Origin: Wansuia hejianensis
Lineage (GTDB): Bacteria > Bacillota > Clostridia > Lachnospirales > Lachnospiraceae
NCBI RefSeq assembly: GCF_014337215.1
Contig: NZ_CP060635.1
Span: 2,803,501 to 2,867,500 of the forward strand
Reading direction: 5' to 3'
DNA: 64,000 nucleotides
Part shown: positions 43,707-53,600 of the stretch, piece after piece
Numbering within the stretch: the stretch's first letter is position 1
Layout of the letters: the number at the start of each line of letters is the position of its first letter
Notes under the pieces: model-generated
The model's input: the letters and a program-made list of their open reading frames with translations, nothing else
Databases searched by the model: none
What the model was told of the DNA's origin: nothing
Program-made: the position numbers and the translations under genes

Positions 43707-43913
43707 TCAATTCATTCCTGTTGCATGATCACAAACTCCTTCCGCCTCTTCTATCCGATTCTTCTCCCACCTTCTTGTATCATCAACAGGGCATCCATAG
43801 ATAATATAGCTTTGATGCCTCAAGTCCTCATCCCGCCTTAACAAGGACTGCAGTTCCGCGAAAAAGTGACGGATCGCCTTTACCAATTTACAGGCAAGGT
43901 CAAACTGTGCCAA
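43707..43913 (-). pseudogene. Possible transposase fragment
   Basis: A 68-codon frame from a TTG, open for about 20 more codons upstream. KLVKAIRHFFAEL and LRHQSYIIY recall the N-terminal region of some DDE transposases, and the rest (RRWEKNRIEEAEG) could be a joined C-terminal piece. No full transposase is present and the start is doubtful. The identification is from memory of the motif only and is weak. Confidence 0.3.
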
Positions 43914-43979
43914 AATTTCCTTTAATTCTTGCCATTTTCTCTTTTGTTTTGCCGAAAAAACCTCCTCTTTCTTTTAAAC

Positions 43980-44011
43980 TTGCGAAAAAAATTTTTTATC
44001 TTTTCTCGCAA
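43980..44011. repeat. TTGCGA inverted repeat hairpin
   Basis: TTGCGAAAAAA pairs with TTTTCTCGCAA with one mismatch around an A/T-rich loop. It could be a terminator or a structural end of the mobile element; nothing further supports either. Confidence 0.45.
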
Positions 44012-44051
44012 ATTCCTAAAAAGGCAATGTCATTAACTTAAGAAAAAGAAT

Positions 44052-44100
44052 AATACCGGATACCTCTATTCCTTTTCATGGGATAAAGATATCCGGTATT
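44052..44100. terminator. Terminator of the 44-64 kb minus-strand operon
   Basis: Eleven-base perfect arms (AATACCGGATA / TATCCGGTATT). On the minus strand the stem is followed by ATTCTTTTTCTT, placing it 128 bases after the LRR gene stop. It marks the 3' end of the long operon and can also work on the plus strand. Confidence 0.75.
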
Positions 44101-44227
44101 TTGTCACTTTAAAAGCAATAATTTATCATTTTGAAAACGAATTTCAAGGTTTTGGACATTTTTTATCCGCTTCTCTTCATGACGCTTTATTCATTCCTCC
44201 TCTATGCAACGCCACAATCACTGCGCA

Positions 44228-45034
44228 TTATAGATATTCCACGTTCACTCCGCAGTCCCTTGCGTACTCCTCCATCCGGCTTCCCTTCGGACAGCGGATT
44301 GTACACAGCTTGTTGGTTATCCATTCCCCGATCTCATCGGGGTCATGGTTGATCTCCAGCACTTTCAGGTTCTGGCAGCCGTGAAACACCCATTTTCCGA
44401 TTTTCCGCACCGTATCCGGTACGTAGGCATATTCCAAATTGCGGCATTTCCGAAAAGCCCCCTCGCCAATGGCCAAAAGCCCCTCCGGAAGCTCCAGCTC
44501 CCGCAGACCGCACTGATAGAAGCTCTCTGCCCCCAGCTCCCGCAACGTGATTGGAAACTCCACCTCCTCCAAGGAAGTGCATTTATAGAAGGCCCTCCGC
44601 CCGATTACGGCAAGCCTGGAGGGGAGACGAAGCTCCTGCAGGGCAACGCATCCGGAAAACACTTCGTTTCCCAGATTTTCCAGACGGCTGTCTTTTTGAA
44701 AATCCGCTCTCCTCAGGCGGCTGTTGTCCGCAAAGGCCTGGAGTTCCAGTCGGCCGAGAGTTCGGGGAAACTGAATTTCCTCCAGACGGCGGCATCCGCT
44801 GAACGCCCGGCGTTCGATTTTGCTCACCTGTCCCAGCCGGACCGTCCGCAGTGCCGCGCAGTTCATAAAGGCTTCTTCTTTTACAGCGGACACACGGCAA
44901 AGATCCGCTGCCAGAAGGCGCGGATTATTCTTCATGGCCCGGGCGGGGACAGGGCCATTCGCCGCTTGATAATGCCGTTCCCGCTCCTTCAATCTTTTTC
45001 CCGGGTTTCCCCCTGTTTGGTTTTCCTCTATCAT
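44228..45034 (-). CDS. BspA-type leucine-rich repeat protein, no signal peptide
   Basis: The protein is 268 residues from the ATG at 45034, which follows GAAAGGAAAC; an ATG at 45061 overlapping the S-component gene is the alternative. Seven or so LRR_5 units of about 23 residues run from residue 45 (pattern AFxxCxxLxxVxFP or similar, for example AFYKCTSLEEVEFP and AFRKCRNLEYAYVP). Unlike most BspA-like proteins, there is no signal peptide or membrane helix, so it is probably cytosolic. It is the last gene of the ECF operon. A protein-interaction role is likely; its link to transport is unclear. Confidence 0.78.
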   Translation of the reverse strand: MIEENQTGGNPGKRLKERERHYQAANGPVPARAMKNNPRLLAADLCRVSAVKEEAFMNCAALRTVRLGQVSKIERRAFSGCRRLEEIQFPRTLGRLELQAFADNSRLRRADFQKDSRLENLGNEVFSGCVALQELRLPSRLAVIGRRAFYKCTSLEEVEFPITLRELGAESFYQCGLRELELPEGLLAIGEGAFRKCRNLEYAYVPDTVRKIGKWVFHGCQNLKVLEINHDPDEIGEWITNKLCTIRCPKGSRMEEYARDCGVNVEYL

Positions 45035-45047
45035 GATCCGTTTCCTT

Positions 45048-45860
45048 TCAGAAAATTCCATGCTTCACCTGGATCCGCTGCAACTTTTCCCCGATAGGAT
45101 TTATGGTCAGCATCAGAAAAACCACATTGGAAACCATATACGTCACGGTATAGGGAACTGCCGTGGACAGGGCCAGCAGATACCGTTTAAACTCAAAGCC
45201 GTCGATCAGGCTCAGCACCGTCCATATATCCATGATGCCCGAATACAGGATTCCCGCCAGCAGCCCCCATATGGCCAGGGGAAGCCTTTTCCGCAAAGCG
45301 ATCCGCATGCCCGGCAGCCCTGACAGAAGCCCGATAATTCCCCAGGTCAGCATCTGGAAGGGCGTCCAGGGGCCCTGTCCGAAAAAGATGTTGGAAACCA
45401 CCGCCGAAAGGGAACCCACCAGAAAGCCGGATTCGGGGCCCATATAAATACCGGCCAGAATCACGATGGCGGACACTGGCTTAAATGCCGGAATCGGCCC
45501 GAACAGCAGCCGCCCCAGCACGGCGATGGCAGTCATAACCGCAATCATCACCATCCGTCGGATACTCCCTTCCCGTTTCTCATAAGCAAAATAAAAGGGT
45601 ACGCAGGCCAGGAACGCGATCATCACCGACACCAGATTGTATTTACGGTCCTGCAAAAGCCTGACCCCAAAGGCGATCAACAAAATCACCCCGGCTACCA
45701 GGCAGATCCAGCCCAGCACGCGCCGGAAATGATAGGGCGCGGTGTTCTCCAGGACATTCTCTCCGGCATCCTCCGCGACTCCGGTCCTTTCCAGAACAGG
45801 CTCCGCAGCTTCCGCTTTTCCCCGAACAGGCGCTTCCGCGCCCGGCAATTTACGCTCCAT
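45048..45860 (-). CDS. ECF transporter substrate-binding (S) component
   Basis: The protein is 270 residues. A charged cytoplasmic N-terminus of about 45 residues precedes six to eight hydrophobic segments. Core motifs are FGPIPAFKPVSAIVILAGIYMG and GQGPWTPFQMLTWGIIGLLSG, which place it in the ECF S-component superfamily near vitamin/cobalamin-type members. The S component binds the substrate and associates with the T and A proteins. It overlaps the end of the ATPase gene by 11 bases. The substrate is inferred only from the transcobalamin-like proteins upstream. Confidence 0.82.
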   Translation of the reverse strand: MERKLPGAEAPVRGKAEAAEPVLERTGVAEDAGENVLENTAPYHFRRVLGWICLVAGVILLIAFGVRLLQDRKYNLVSVMIAFLACVPFYFAYEKREGSIRRMVMIAVMTAIAVLGRLLFGPIPAFKPVSAIVILAGIYMGPESGFLVGSLSAVVSNIFFGQGPWTPFQMLTWGIIGLLSGLPGMRIALRKRLPLAIWGLLAGILYSGIMDIWTVLSLIDGFEFKRYLLALSTAVPYTVTYMVSNVVFLMLTINPIGEKLQRIQVKHGIF

Positions 45861-47646
45861 ACCTCATCCCCCGTTTTCCGTCCGCTAATTCCCCGCGGCC
45901 GCCGCCCGGCTTCTCTCCTTCGGTTTTCCCGCCCGCGGCAGGCTTTCTGCCGTTCCTGCGGCACAGTTCGATGACCTCCTCACAGGTGACGGCATTGTCA
46001 TACTGCTGCCGCGCTATCCGGTTGGCGGCGGTGGTATAATAATTATTGTTGCAGAAAAATTCCTCCGGCGTATCCAGAGATGTAATCTCATGATCGAAAA
46101 ACAGACCGCAGCGGTCGGAAACTCCCGCGGCAAATTCCACGTCGTGGGTTACCATCAGAACCGTGATTCCCTGCCCCTTCAAATCCTTCAAAAGCTCCTG
46201 GAGCTGGCGCTTGGACCAGGCGTCAATTCCCTTGGTGGGTTCGTCCAGCAGCAAAAACCTGGGCTGCAAAAGCAGAATTTTCCCGATGGCGGCCTTCTGC
46301 TGCTCCCCGCCGCTCAAATCATAGGGATGGCGGTTCAGCAGGCGGCTGATTCCCAGCAGCTCCGCTGTCTCCTCGATTTTCCGCTCCATCTCCCGGTCGC
46401 TGTAATTCATGACCTTCTGTATCTCTCTATAGTCCTCCCGCACGCTCATCTTGAGAAAGACAGTCTGGGGATTCTGGGGCAGCGAGGCCAGCTTTCCCGT
46501 ATACAGCTCCTTGCCGGAATACTTCTGGATTCTCTTGCCGAAAATTTCAATCTTGCCCCGGTAGGGCTTATTTACGCCGGAAATCACGCTAAGCAGCGTC
46601 GTCTTACCGGCTCCGTTTCCGCCCAGGATGCTCACGATCTCTCCCTCGTAGACCTGGAGGGCCACTCCCTCCAGCACGTCCGGCAAGTCTCGTTCATAGC
46701 GGAAGCAGATATCCTTCATCCGCATGGCCACAGGCCGCTCCGCTTCTGCCTCCGCATCCAGCGGCTTCCTCTCCAGCCGCCGGATCCGGTTCTCATAATT
46801 GGCCGCCAGAAAATTCCGCCCATCCCGGACCGTCAGGGGACACTCCGCGTCCGCCGCGTCCAGGCCGTGATAAATCCGCAGGGCGCTGGGCAGGCCCAGG
46901 AGCATCTTGTGATCCCCGTTCAGCTGTTTCAGGTCCCGGCCCGCCTCTCTGGGCGGCTCCGCCAGCAGCAGCCTTCCCTGATCCATGATGAATACCCGGT
47001 CCGCCACAGGAAAAACCTCTTCCAGCCGATGCTCCGTCAGAAGAATCGTAAGACCCAGGTCCTTATTGATTTTCATCAGCGTATTGATAAAATCCGACGC
47101 GGCGATGGGGTCCAGCTGGCTGGTGGGCTCGTCCAGAATCAGCAGCCTGGGCTGCATGGCCATGACAGAGGCCAGATTCAGCAGCTGCTTCTGGCCGCCG
47201 GACAGCTCCGTGGTCTTTTTGCGGAACCAGTCGTCGATGCCGAAGAAGCAGGCCATCTCCGCCACCCTGCGGCGAATCACCGGGGTGGGAACGCCCATGT
47301 TTTCCAGGCCGAAGGCCAGTTCGTGCCATACCTTGTCCGTGACCGTCTGGTTTTCCGGATTCTGAAGCACATAGCCGATCTCGCAGGCCGCCTCCCGGTC
47401 GGAAAGCTCCTCCTGGGGCACGCCGCGGAACCAGATGCGCCCGCTCTGCTCCCCGTGGGGCGCCAGCTCCCGCTTCAGGAGCTTCAAAAGCGTCGTCTTG
47501 CCGCAGCCGGATTCCCCGCAGACCACGATGAACTCCCCCTCCTGCACCTGAAAGGAAACGTGTTCCAGGGCCGGGGCAGCCTCTCCGGCATCCCGCGCCT
47601 GCCGGGGATAGGTAAATGTCAGATCTTCGACTTTAAGTAATTCCAT
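45850..47646 (-). CDS. ECF transporter ATPase, two fused ABC domains (EcfA-A')
   Basis: The protein is 598 residues. The first ABC domain has Walker A GESGCGKTT near 45, LSGGQ near 148 and LLILDEP near 168; the second has GGNGAGKTT near 345, DLSGGEQ and LLLDEPTKG. Many ECF systems use two separate ATPases; here both are on one chain joined by a linker near 240-310. It drives conformational cycling of the T/S membrane complex. AAAGGAG precedes the start, and the gene overlaps the T-component end by 28 bases, so the transporter is translationally coupled. Confidence 0.9.
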   Translation of the reverse strand: MELLKVEDLTFTYPRQARDAGEAAPALEHVSFQVQEGEFIVVCGESGCGKTTLLKLLKRELAPHGEQSGRIWFRGVPQEELSDREAACEIGYVLQNPENQTVTDKVWHELAFGLENMGVPTPVIRRRVAEMACFFGIDDWFRKKTTELSGGQKQLLNLASVMAMQPRLLILDEPTSQLDPIAASDFINTLMKINKDLGLTILLTEHRLEEVFPVADRVFIMDQGRLLLAEPPREAGRDLKQLNGDHKMLLGLPSALRIYHGLDAADAECPLTVRDGRNFLAANYENRIRRLERKPLDAEAEAERPVAMRMKDICFRYERDLPDVLEGVALQVYEGEIVSILGGNGAGKTTLLSVISGVNKPYRGKIEIFGKRIQKYSGKELYTGKLASLPQNPQTVFLKMSVREDYREIQKVMNYSDREMERKIEETAELLGISRLLNRHPYDLSGGEQQKAAIGKILLLQPRFLLLDEPTKGIDAWSKRQLQELLKDLKGQGITVLMVTHDVEFAAGVSDRCGLFFDHEITSLDTPEEFFCNNNYYTTAANRIARQQYDNAVTCEEVIELCRRNGRKPAAGGKTEGEKPGGGRGELADGKRGMRYGA

Positions 47647-48500
47647 GACGCTTTCTCCTTTATCTCAATGATCCCAGGTATCGCCATAAACGCGATCACT
47701 GGCAGATACCGCAGAACGGACGGCGTATCCCAGGCCAGCCCGGCCACATAAGGGTAATAGAAAAAATCATAGCCGCCCACGGCGAAGCAGGCGAAAATCA
47801 CCGCCGCCAGAGCGCCCATAACGCCCAGGAGCGCCCCGTCCCGTTTCCGGAAGCGGAAAAGAGTGAAATTCGTCCGGCCTTTGAGCCCGTAGCCCCTGGC
47901 CTTCATTGCGTCTGCCGTATCAATGGAATTTTCCATGGACCAGGACACCAGGCTGTCAAACACGCGGATACCGCTGCCTATTTTGTCGGTTACGCTGTCG
48001 GAGGCGTACATCCCCATGGTCTTCTGAGCCTGATTGATCTTCCGGATCTGGGTCCGGAACAGTGGGATAAACCGGAAAGCCATGGACAGGATCAGCCCCA
48101 GCTTGGGGATCAGCCTGCCGAACAGATACAGGAACTTATCCGTCGTGAGGATCGCGCCGTAGCAGCGGCACCACAGCAGCACGCCCACGATCATCAGCGA
48201 AGAAACGCCGCCGTAAATAATCGCCTCCAGGGTGATCGGATTGTCGTTCATAAAAAACAGGACCGTTTCCCCGTTGTGGATGAACAGCGGGTTCGCCAGG
48301 GACATCAGCACAAACAGCACCAGAAAAAAGCCCATTTCCGAAATCAGCTTCCTCCAGCCCTTCTGGGCCCCGTACAGCAGAAAACCTCCGGCCAGGGAGG
48401 CGAAAATGATGACCGGGTGCATGCTCACCATGGAAAAGCACACCGCCAATATATAATAGGAAAAAAGCACCGCCGGATGGTAGCTCCCAAAACCCTTCAT
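47619..48500 (-). CDS. ECF transporter transmembrane (T) component
   Basis: The protein is 293 residues, with five to seven membrane helices. The coupling-helix Ala-Arg-Gly motif is present as DAMKARGYGLKGRTNF near residue 205, preceded by FRFIPLFRTQIRKINQAQ near 145. This is the EcfT/CbiQ family signature. AAGGGAGG precedes the ATG, which overlaps the DUF4430 gene stop (ATGA). It assembles with the fused ATPase and S component encoded next. Confidence 0.9.
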   Translation of the reverse strand: MKGFGSYHPAVLFSYYILAVCFSMVSMHPVIIFASLAGGFLLYGAQKGWRKLISEMGFFLVLFVLMSLANPLFIHNGETVLFFMNDNPITLEAIIYGGVSSLMIVGVLLWCRCYGAILTTDKFLYLFGRLIPKLGLILSMAFRFIPLFRTQIRKINQAQKTMGMYASDSVTDKIGSGIRVFDSLVSWSMENSIDTADAMKARGYGLKGRTNFTLFRFRKRDGALLGVMGALAAVIFACFAVGGYDFFYYPYVAGLAWDTPSVLRYLPVIAFMAIPGIIEIKEKASWNYLKSKI

Positions 48501-49129
48501 GCCGGTTCCTCCCTTCTCCCCACGACGGCTCCGGTCCCGGCAAAGCTCGTTTCCTCCGCGTCACTGTCCGGCCTGTTGTTCCGTGTCATGTAGTCGTCCC
48601 CCACGTCCCGGCCCAGGTCGCAGGTGTAGACCCATTCGACCCTGTCGTGATTTTTCAGCTTCTTGCCGCTGCTGCCCACGCCGGGAAATTCGCCGTTGAC
48701 CTTATACATCCAGCCGGACAGCTCGCCGCAGGAAAAATCGTACAGATAATTGATCCCCTTGATGAAAATGGTGCTGTAGACGTTGGTGTCCGGACCCTGG
48801 TAATCCATCTGAATCTCATTATAGCGGCAGACCCGTTTCAGCAGGTCGAACACCGTGTCGCCCTTGCGCAGCACGTAGGTCGTTTCCGGAAGTATGACCC
48901 CGTCCGAGGGCACGTACTTTTCATCCCGCAGCTGCTCGTCCAGGTTGTTCCAGTTCTCCGGCTCCAGCAGCGTGTCACAGCGGATGCTGATGGTTACCGT
49001 CTCCAAATCCTCGGTAATATCCTCCATATGGGTGAGATAATACTCGTCTACCGACTGTATTTTCGTGCCCTTCACCAGAAACAGCACCAGAACGGCAGCC
49101 ACCGCGATCAGAAGAATATTTTTCTTCAT
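48497..49129 (-). CDS. Membrane-anchored DUF4430 (transcobalamin-like C-terminal domain) protein
   Basis: The protein is 210 residues. An uncleaved N-terminal helix (about 4-20) anchors an extracytoplasmic domain. The core near 85-180 includes VFDLLKRVCRYNEI, GINYLYDFSCGELSGWMYKVNG and HDRVEWVYTCDLGRDVG, the pattern of DUF4430, which corresponds to the C-terminal beta domain of transcobalamin/intrinsic factor. It would sit at the outer membrane face above the ECF transporter. It follows the alpha-barrel protein gene by 15 bases. Direct ligand binding is an inference. Confidence 0.83.
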   Translation of the reverse strand: MKKNILLIAVAAVLVLFLVKGTKIQSVDEYYLTHMEDITEDLETVTISIRCDTLLEPENWNNLDEQLRDEKYVPSDGVILPETTYVLRKGDTVFDLLKRVCRYNEIQMDYQGPDTNVYSTIFIKGINYLYDFSCGELSGWMYKVNGEFPGVGSSGKKLKNHDRVEWVYTCDLGRDVGDDYMTRNNRPDSDAEETSFAGTGAVVGRREEPA

Positions 49130-49144
49130 GCTCTACCTCCGCCT

Positions 49145-50575
49145 CTACCAGTCCTCATCGTCGTCCTCCCAGGAGGGTTCCTCTCCGTCTCCGGCTCCAG
49201 GGAGCGCCTTTCCAGCCTTTTTCTTTTTCCGGTCCCTCAGCACCAGAACCACGAACACGGCCGCCACCAGCACCACTGCCGCCGCGATAATGGCAGTCAT
49301 GAAAACCATCCGGTCCGAGGTCTCCGCCTGGACCTCCGCCCCGGTCTTTTCTTCTTCCTCCACCAGTTCCGGAAGGGAAGCCCCGGCCTCGTTGATCTCC
49401 TCCTCGGTCACTGTAGGGGCGTCCGACAGGTCAAAGAGTCCGCACTTTCCCTCCCGCAGGCGGCAGACGGCCTCCAGGGCGTAGACAGCCTGGTAGCTGG
49501 CCATATTGTTGCCCCCGGTTCCGCCGCCTTCCTCTTCCATGAGCAGGGCGTCGTCGTCCAGACTGTGGGCGATGCTCCCGTCCTCCTGGCTGAAAATCTC
49601 CAGCCCGTCCAGCAGGGTATTTCCGTTTTTGATAAAGGCCTGATCGGTTTCCGGCTCCCGGCCCCAGGCCGCCAGCGCCACCATGGCCCAGCTGGTACTC
49701 TCCGAGGTGCTAAGCCCGTAGGTGAGCATGGTGCCGTCCTCCTTCTGCATCCCGGCCATGCATGCAAAGGCCTTCTCGGCCGCCTGGTCCACCGTCACCG
49801 TTACCTCCTCTTTGGTCACGGCGCTGGTAAAGGTATAGGTCTTGTCGGAATTGCCGTAGGGGGCCAGGGCCGTCAGGGCCATGGAGGTCAGATCCACATC
49901 CGAATCGTCGGTCAGCACCAGGCCGAAGCCGCCGTCCGCCAGCTGACGAGACAGCAGGGAGGTGACCAGGTCCTCTCTGGTCCACTGGGCGCCCTCCGGC
50001 TCCTCCCAGCCCTTGCTGTCCACCGTCAGCAGGGCCCAGATGTAGCCGTTAATCCCCTGCCTGCCGGGATCGCCCCAGATGCTGTTCCAGGTGCTGTCCT
50101 CCAGAAGGTCGATGGGATTCCCCTCCGGGTCCGTCCCGAAGGAGGTGGGATCGCCGCCGCAGGCCTCAACGGTCAGCACAAGCCGGTGGAGATCCGACAG
50201 GTTGTAGCGCTTGGCGCTGGTCTCGGTGTCCTCGTAAATTTTCTCCACGGCGTCCCGAAGCCGGCTCAGATAGGCGGCCTGGTTGTCCTCCATGCCAATT
50301 CTGGAAATATTAAACGCAACCCAATCGCTGCCTGCTCCTCCCGCGCTGTCCAGCACGTCACCCGCCAGCAGCAGATTTTCCCCGCCTGCCGCCCGCTTCC
50401 ACTCCACAATCTCCGATTGGAGCTGCCTGGGCCTCTCGGCGTTCAGGCCGTCTCCGGCCGCCAGAACGGCCGGAGCGCCCGCGCACAGCGTGACCGACGC
50501 CAGCAGCCACGCTGCCAACGACGTCAGCCATCTCCGGCGCTTTTTCTGTTTTCCCCCTCGTATCCGCCTGTCCAT
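49145..50575 (-). CDS. Membrane-anchored prenyltransferase-like alpha-barrel protein (transcobalamin alpha-domain type)
   Basis: The protein is 476 residues from the ATG at 50575, which follows GGAAAGGAAG and begins a signal peptide (RRWLTSLAAWLLASVTLCAGAPAVLAA overall); the frame to 50701 would bury that signal. The mature part has helical-barrel repeats of the prenyltransferase/squalene-cyclase fold, with RQLADGGFGL, DVDLTSMALTALAPY and STSWAMVALAAWG. A membrane helix near 420-445, a basic stop-transfer and an acidic tail follow. This matches the alpha6/alpha6 domain of transcobalamin. Its partner domain is encoded next. Confidence 0.83.
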   Translation of the reverse strand: MDRRIRGGKQKKRRRWLTSLAAWLLASVTLCAGAPAVLAAGDGLNAERPRQLQSEIVEWKRAAGGENLLLAGDVLDSAGGAGSDWVAFNISRIGMEDNQAAYLSRLRDAVEKIYEDTETSAKRYNLSDLHRLVLTVEACGGDPTSFGTDPEGNPIDLLEDSTWNSIWGDPGRQGINGYIWALLTVDSKGWEEPEGAQWTREDLVTSLLSRQLADGGFGLVLTDDSDVDLTSMALTALAPYGNSDKTYTFTSAVTKEEVTVTVDQAAEKAFACMAGMQKEDGTMLTYGLSTSESTSWAMVALAAWGREPETDQAFIKNGNTLLDGLEIFSQEDGSIAHSLDDDALLMEEEGGGTGGNNMASYQAVYALEAVCRLREGKCGLFDLSDAPTVTEEEINEAGASLPELVEEEEKTGAEVQAETSDRMVFMTAIIAAAVVLVAAVFVVLVLRDRKKKKAGKALPGAGDGEEPSWEDDDEDW

Positions 50576-50642
50576 ATCCAATAACTTCCTTTCCTCTGGC
50601 GCAAACCCGGAACGGGCTTCGCCTTTTCTCATATGCCGATTT

Positions 50643-53600
50643 TTAATAATGCACCTGCTTTTCTCTCCGCTTCCCGGCCCCCTTGCGCAGAGCCGCGACA
50701 AACAGCAGCGTCAGCAGCGCGCAGGCTGAAAATACGATACTCGCCACAAGCAGTATATTTTTCCGCCTCCTGGCGTTGGCCGCCTCGGCCAGCAGGGCCG
50801 CTTCGTCCACCGCATCATCCAGGGACACGCCCATGCCGTTCAGTTGTTCCTCCAGCCAGGCCGGAAGGCTTCCGTCCAGGGCCTCCTCCAGGGATTCGTC
50901 GGTTCCGGCGGAGGCGTCCTCTCCGGACGCTGCCCCGCCGGAAGATGTGCCGTCCGAAGCGGAGCCGTCTGAGGCTGTGCCGTCCCCGGAGGCGCCTGAC
51001 GCGCTTCCGGCGGCCGCTGTCCGATTTCCGGTATCCGTACCGGACGAGCCGGAGCCTGTCCCGTTCTGGCCGGACTGGCCCACCGCCGTATTGCCTGGAA
51101 TCGGCTCTGTGCCGGCACTGCCGTTCACCTGGGGATTCCCAAGAGCCGCGTAGGCCGCCTCGGCGTTCTCCAGAACGCTGAAGTTGGTCACCAGCTTCTT
51201 CTCGCCTGCCGTCAGGCTGTCATAGGCCGCCCGGGCGTCGGCAATCTGCTGGCCGCTGGCCTGGCTGACCGCGCCAATCCGGTCGATCAGCTGAATGGTC
51301 GTCTGCACCCGCACCAGGGAATCGTACACCGAGGCCGCCGCCGCCAGAATGTCATAATTATGTACCAGCTGCTGCTGATCACCGTTCAGCATATTGTACG
51401 CCTGGATGGCGGCCACAATGGCGTCCCCGCTGTCCAGGGTCACATCCGACACGCTCCCCAGGGCGTCGATCAGGTCAATAACGGGCTGGGCCACCACCAG
51501 ATTCTGATAGGTAACGATGGCCGTCTGAAGCACCTGGTAATCCGTTACCAGAGCCTTCTGGGCCTCCGTCAGCGCGTCATACAGGTCCTGGGCAGCGAAG
51601 ATCGCGTCCTTCTTCTCCAGAGTTACGGTTCCGATGGCCGCAATCGCCGCGATCACCTCCGAGGCCCGCAGCTTATTGTAAACCTCCTCGGCTCCGATCA
51701 GCGTCTCCGGATGGCTGACAAGGCTCTGCTGCTTCTCGGTCAGGCTGTCAAAGGCCAGACGGGCCGCCTGGATGGCGCTTCCACTGTCTGCGGTCACGTC
51801 CCCGATGGCATCGATCAGCAGATCCACCTCCGCCGCCATGTCCATATCCTCTTCCGTGACCTCGTTTTCCGCCTCAAGCCGCGCCCAGGTCTCCTCCGCC
51901 TCAATCAGCGTCTGGTATCGGGTCACAAGCTCCTTCTGCTCGTCCGTCAGGCTGTCGTAGGCCGAACGGGCGATCTGGATGGCCGTTTTCACATAGGCGG
52001 TAAAGATCACCTCGCCGATGTTGGAAATATAGCTGTCCACCTGGGCGGCGGCCGCCATATTCACTTGCTGGTAATACTGCCAGGCGTCCGGCAGGCGGTC
52101 GATCTTGCTTCTAGCCTCGTCCCTGTGGCGCTCCACCTCCTCGATGGAATCCGCCAGCAAAATATAGGATTTGGCGTCGGCGATGATCTGACGGATTTCC
52201 GTCTGCTCCTGATCCCGGTAGGCGCTTAAATCCACGTAATTCTCCAGAAGCTGGATGGCCTCGTTCCGCGCCTCAGCCAGCTGGCGCTCTGCGGCGTCGG
52301 CCTTCGTCTCGATTTCGTAGACGGCGGCCTTGGCTTGGGTCAGCAGGGCGGCCACGGCCTCCATATCCGCGGCCACCCGAATCTGCGCCGCGCTGTCCTC
52401 TATGATTTTCCGGACGGCGGCCCAGTTCTCCGGCTCGTAATCCGCCTCCTGCACAAAGGTCTGCAGCTCGGAGATGGCACCGGTTTTGAAATCCTCCAGG
52501 GTCAGCTGCCAGGAAAGGATGGGATAGCCGTTCTGGAAGCCCAGATAATCGTGAATAAAGCAGCTGCCGCCGCTGTTCAGGGCGTTCAGCACGTCGTCCC
52601 CCTGAAGCTCCGCCTCGCTGACGAATTTTCCGGTGGCCGAGAAGTCCGCGGAGCTTCCCACCAGGGTCCGGTTCAGGGAATCGCTGCGCTTCAGGGCGTA
52701 GAGGACGCCCTCGGAGCCCTGGGACAGAATGCCGAACAGCGCGCCCAGACCCAGGCCGGATTGATTCAGGTTCACCGGGCCGGAGGTGTAGCACCAGTCA
52801 ATGGAGCTTTCGGTACTGAACAGAGCGCCCACCAGGCCGCCCGCGTACCGCTCTCCCGTGATCTCCCCGGTGTTGTAGCAGGAGTAAATCTCCGACCCGC
52901 CTTCGGCCACCTCTCCGGCCAGCCCTCCCGCCGTATGGCTGGACCAGACCGCGCCGCTGTTATAGCAGTTCTGCATCCTCGTATAGGTCCGGACGCTTCC
53001 TGCCACGCCGCCGGCGTAATAGGTGATGCCTCCCTTTTCCTCGGAAAGGATGCTCACCGAGCCGGTATTGGCGCAGTTCAACAGCTCCGCGTATTTGGTC
53101 CGTCCGGCCACGCCGCCGATTCCGGCGTCCAGGGTCTTGATTCCCTCTACGGTAACGCTGACCTGGTTCTGGCAGTTGATAATCTGGCACCGCCTGTTCC
53201 GGTCCAGGCCCTCAGCGCGGGCCACGATCCCGGCGGCGTAGGCTGCCCTGCCGTTGACCGTGATGGTACCGCTGACCGTCACGTTCTGGATTTTGTTCTC
53301 GCCGGTTCCCACCACGTAGCCGAACAGGCCCGCGTAGGTATCCGCCCGTTCTATAAACAGGCCCCGGACCGTATAGCCGTGCCCGTCAAAGCTCCCGGAG
53401 AAGGCCCTGGCCTCGCTGAACCCGATGGGCGTCCAGTTCCGGAAGCCCAGGCTGACGTCATTGCACAGCTCCCCGCAGATGTCGCCGCTTCCCCCCGCGT
53501 TCACCCTACTGGCGAACCAGGCCAGCTCACTGCCCGTGGTAATCTGATAAATTCCCTCCTCGCTGAGTACCGGCTCGGTCAGAGTCACGCCGTCCCAGGC

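Larger units (their letters stand above)
37257..44040. mobile_element. Tn554-like / recombinase-in-trio element (right boundary uncertain)
   Basis: The left edge is set by the loss of pilin homology at about 37256. The element holds a TnpC-like gene, three tyrosine recombinases in one minus-strand operon, a divergent helix-turn-helix regulator and an XRE regulator. The right edge is provisional; I saw no clear terminal inverted repeat or target duplication, and the missing pilin half does not appear to its right. The interval 43550-44227 carries only a doubtful gene fragment, a hairpin at 43980-44011 and a terminator. Confidence 0.6.

Noticed and set aside
44101..44227. Missing N-terminal half of the Flp pilin to the right of the mobile element
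   Set aside because: Translation of the minus strand here gives only very short frames without a prepilin leader or the expected Gly/Glu processing site.
46090..47640. Plus-strand frame of 516 codons
   Set aside because: It is a complement-strand shadow of the fused ECF ATPase, Gln/His/Leu-rich with no recognisable domain.
48647..50584. Plus-strand frame of 645 codons
   Set aside because: It is antisense across the DUF4430 and alpha-barrel genes; long open frames are expected on the complement of GC-rich coding sequence.
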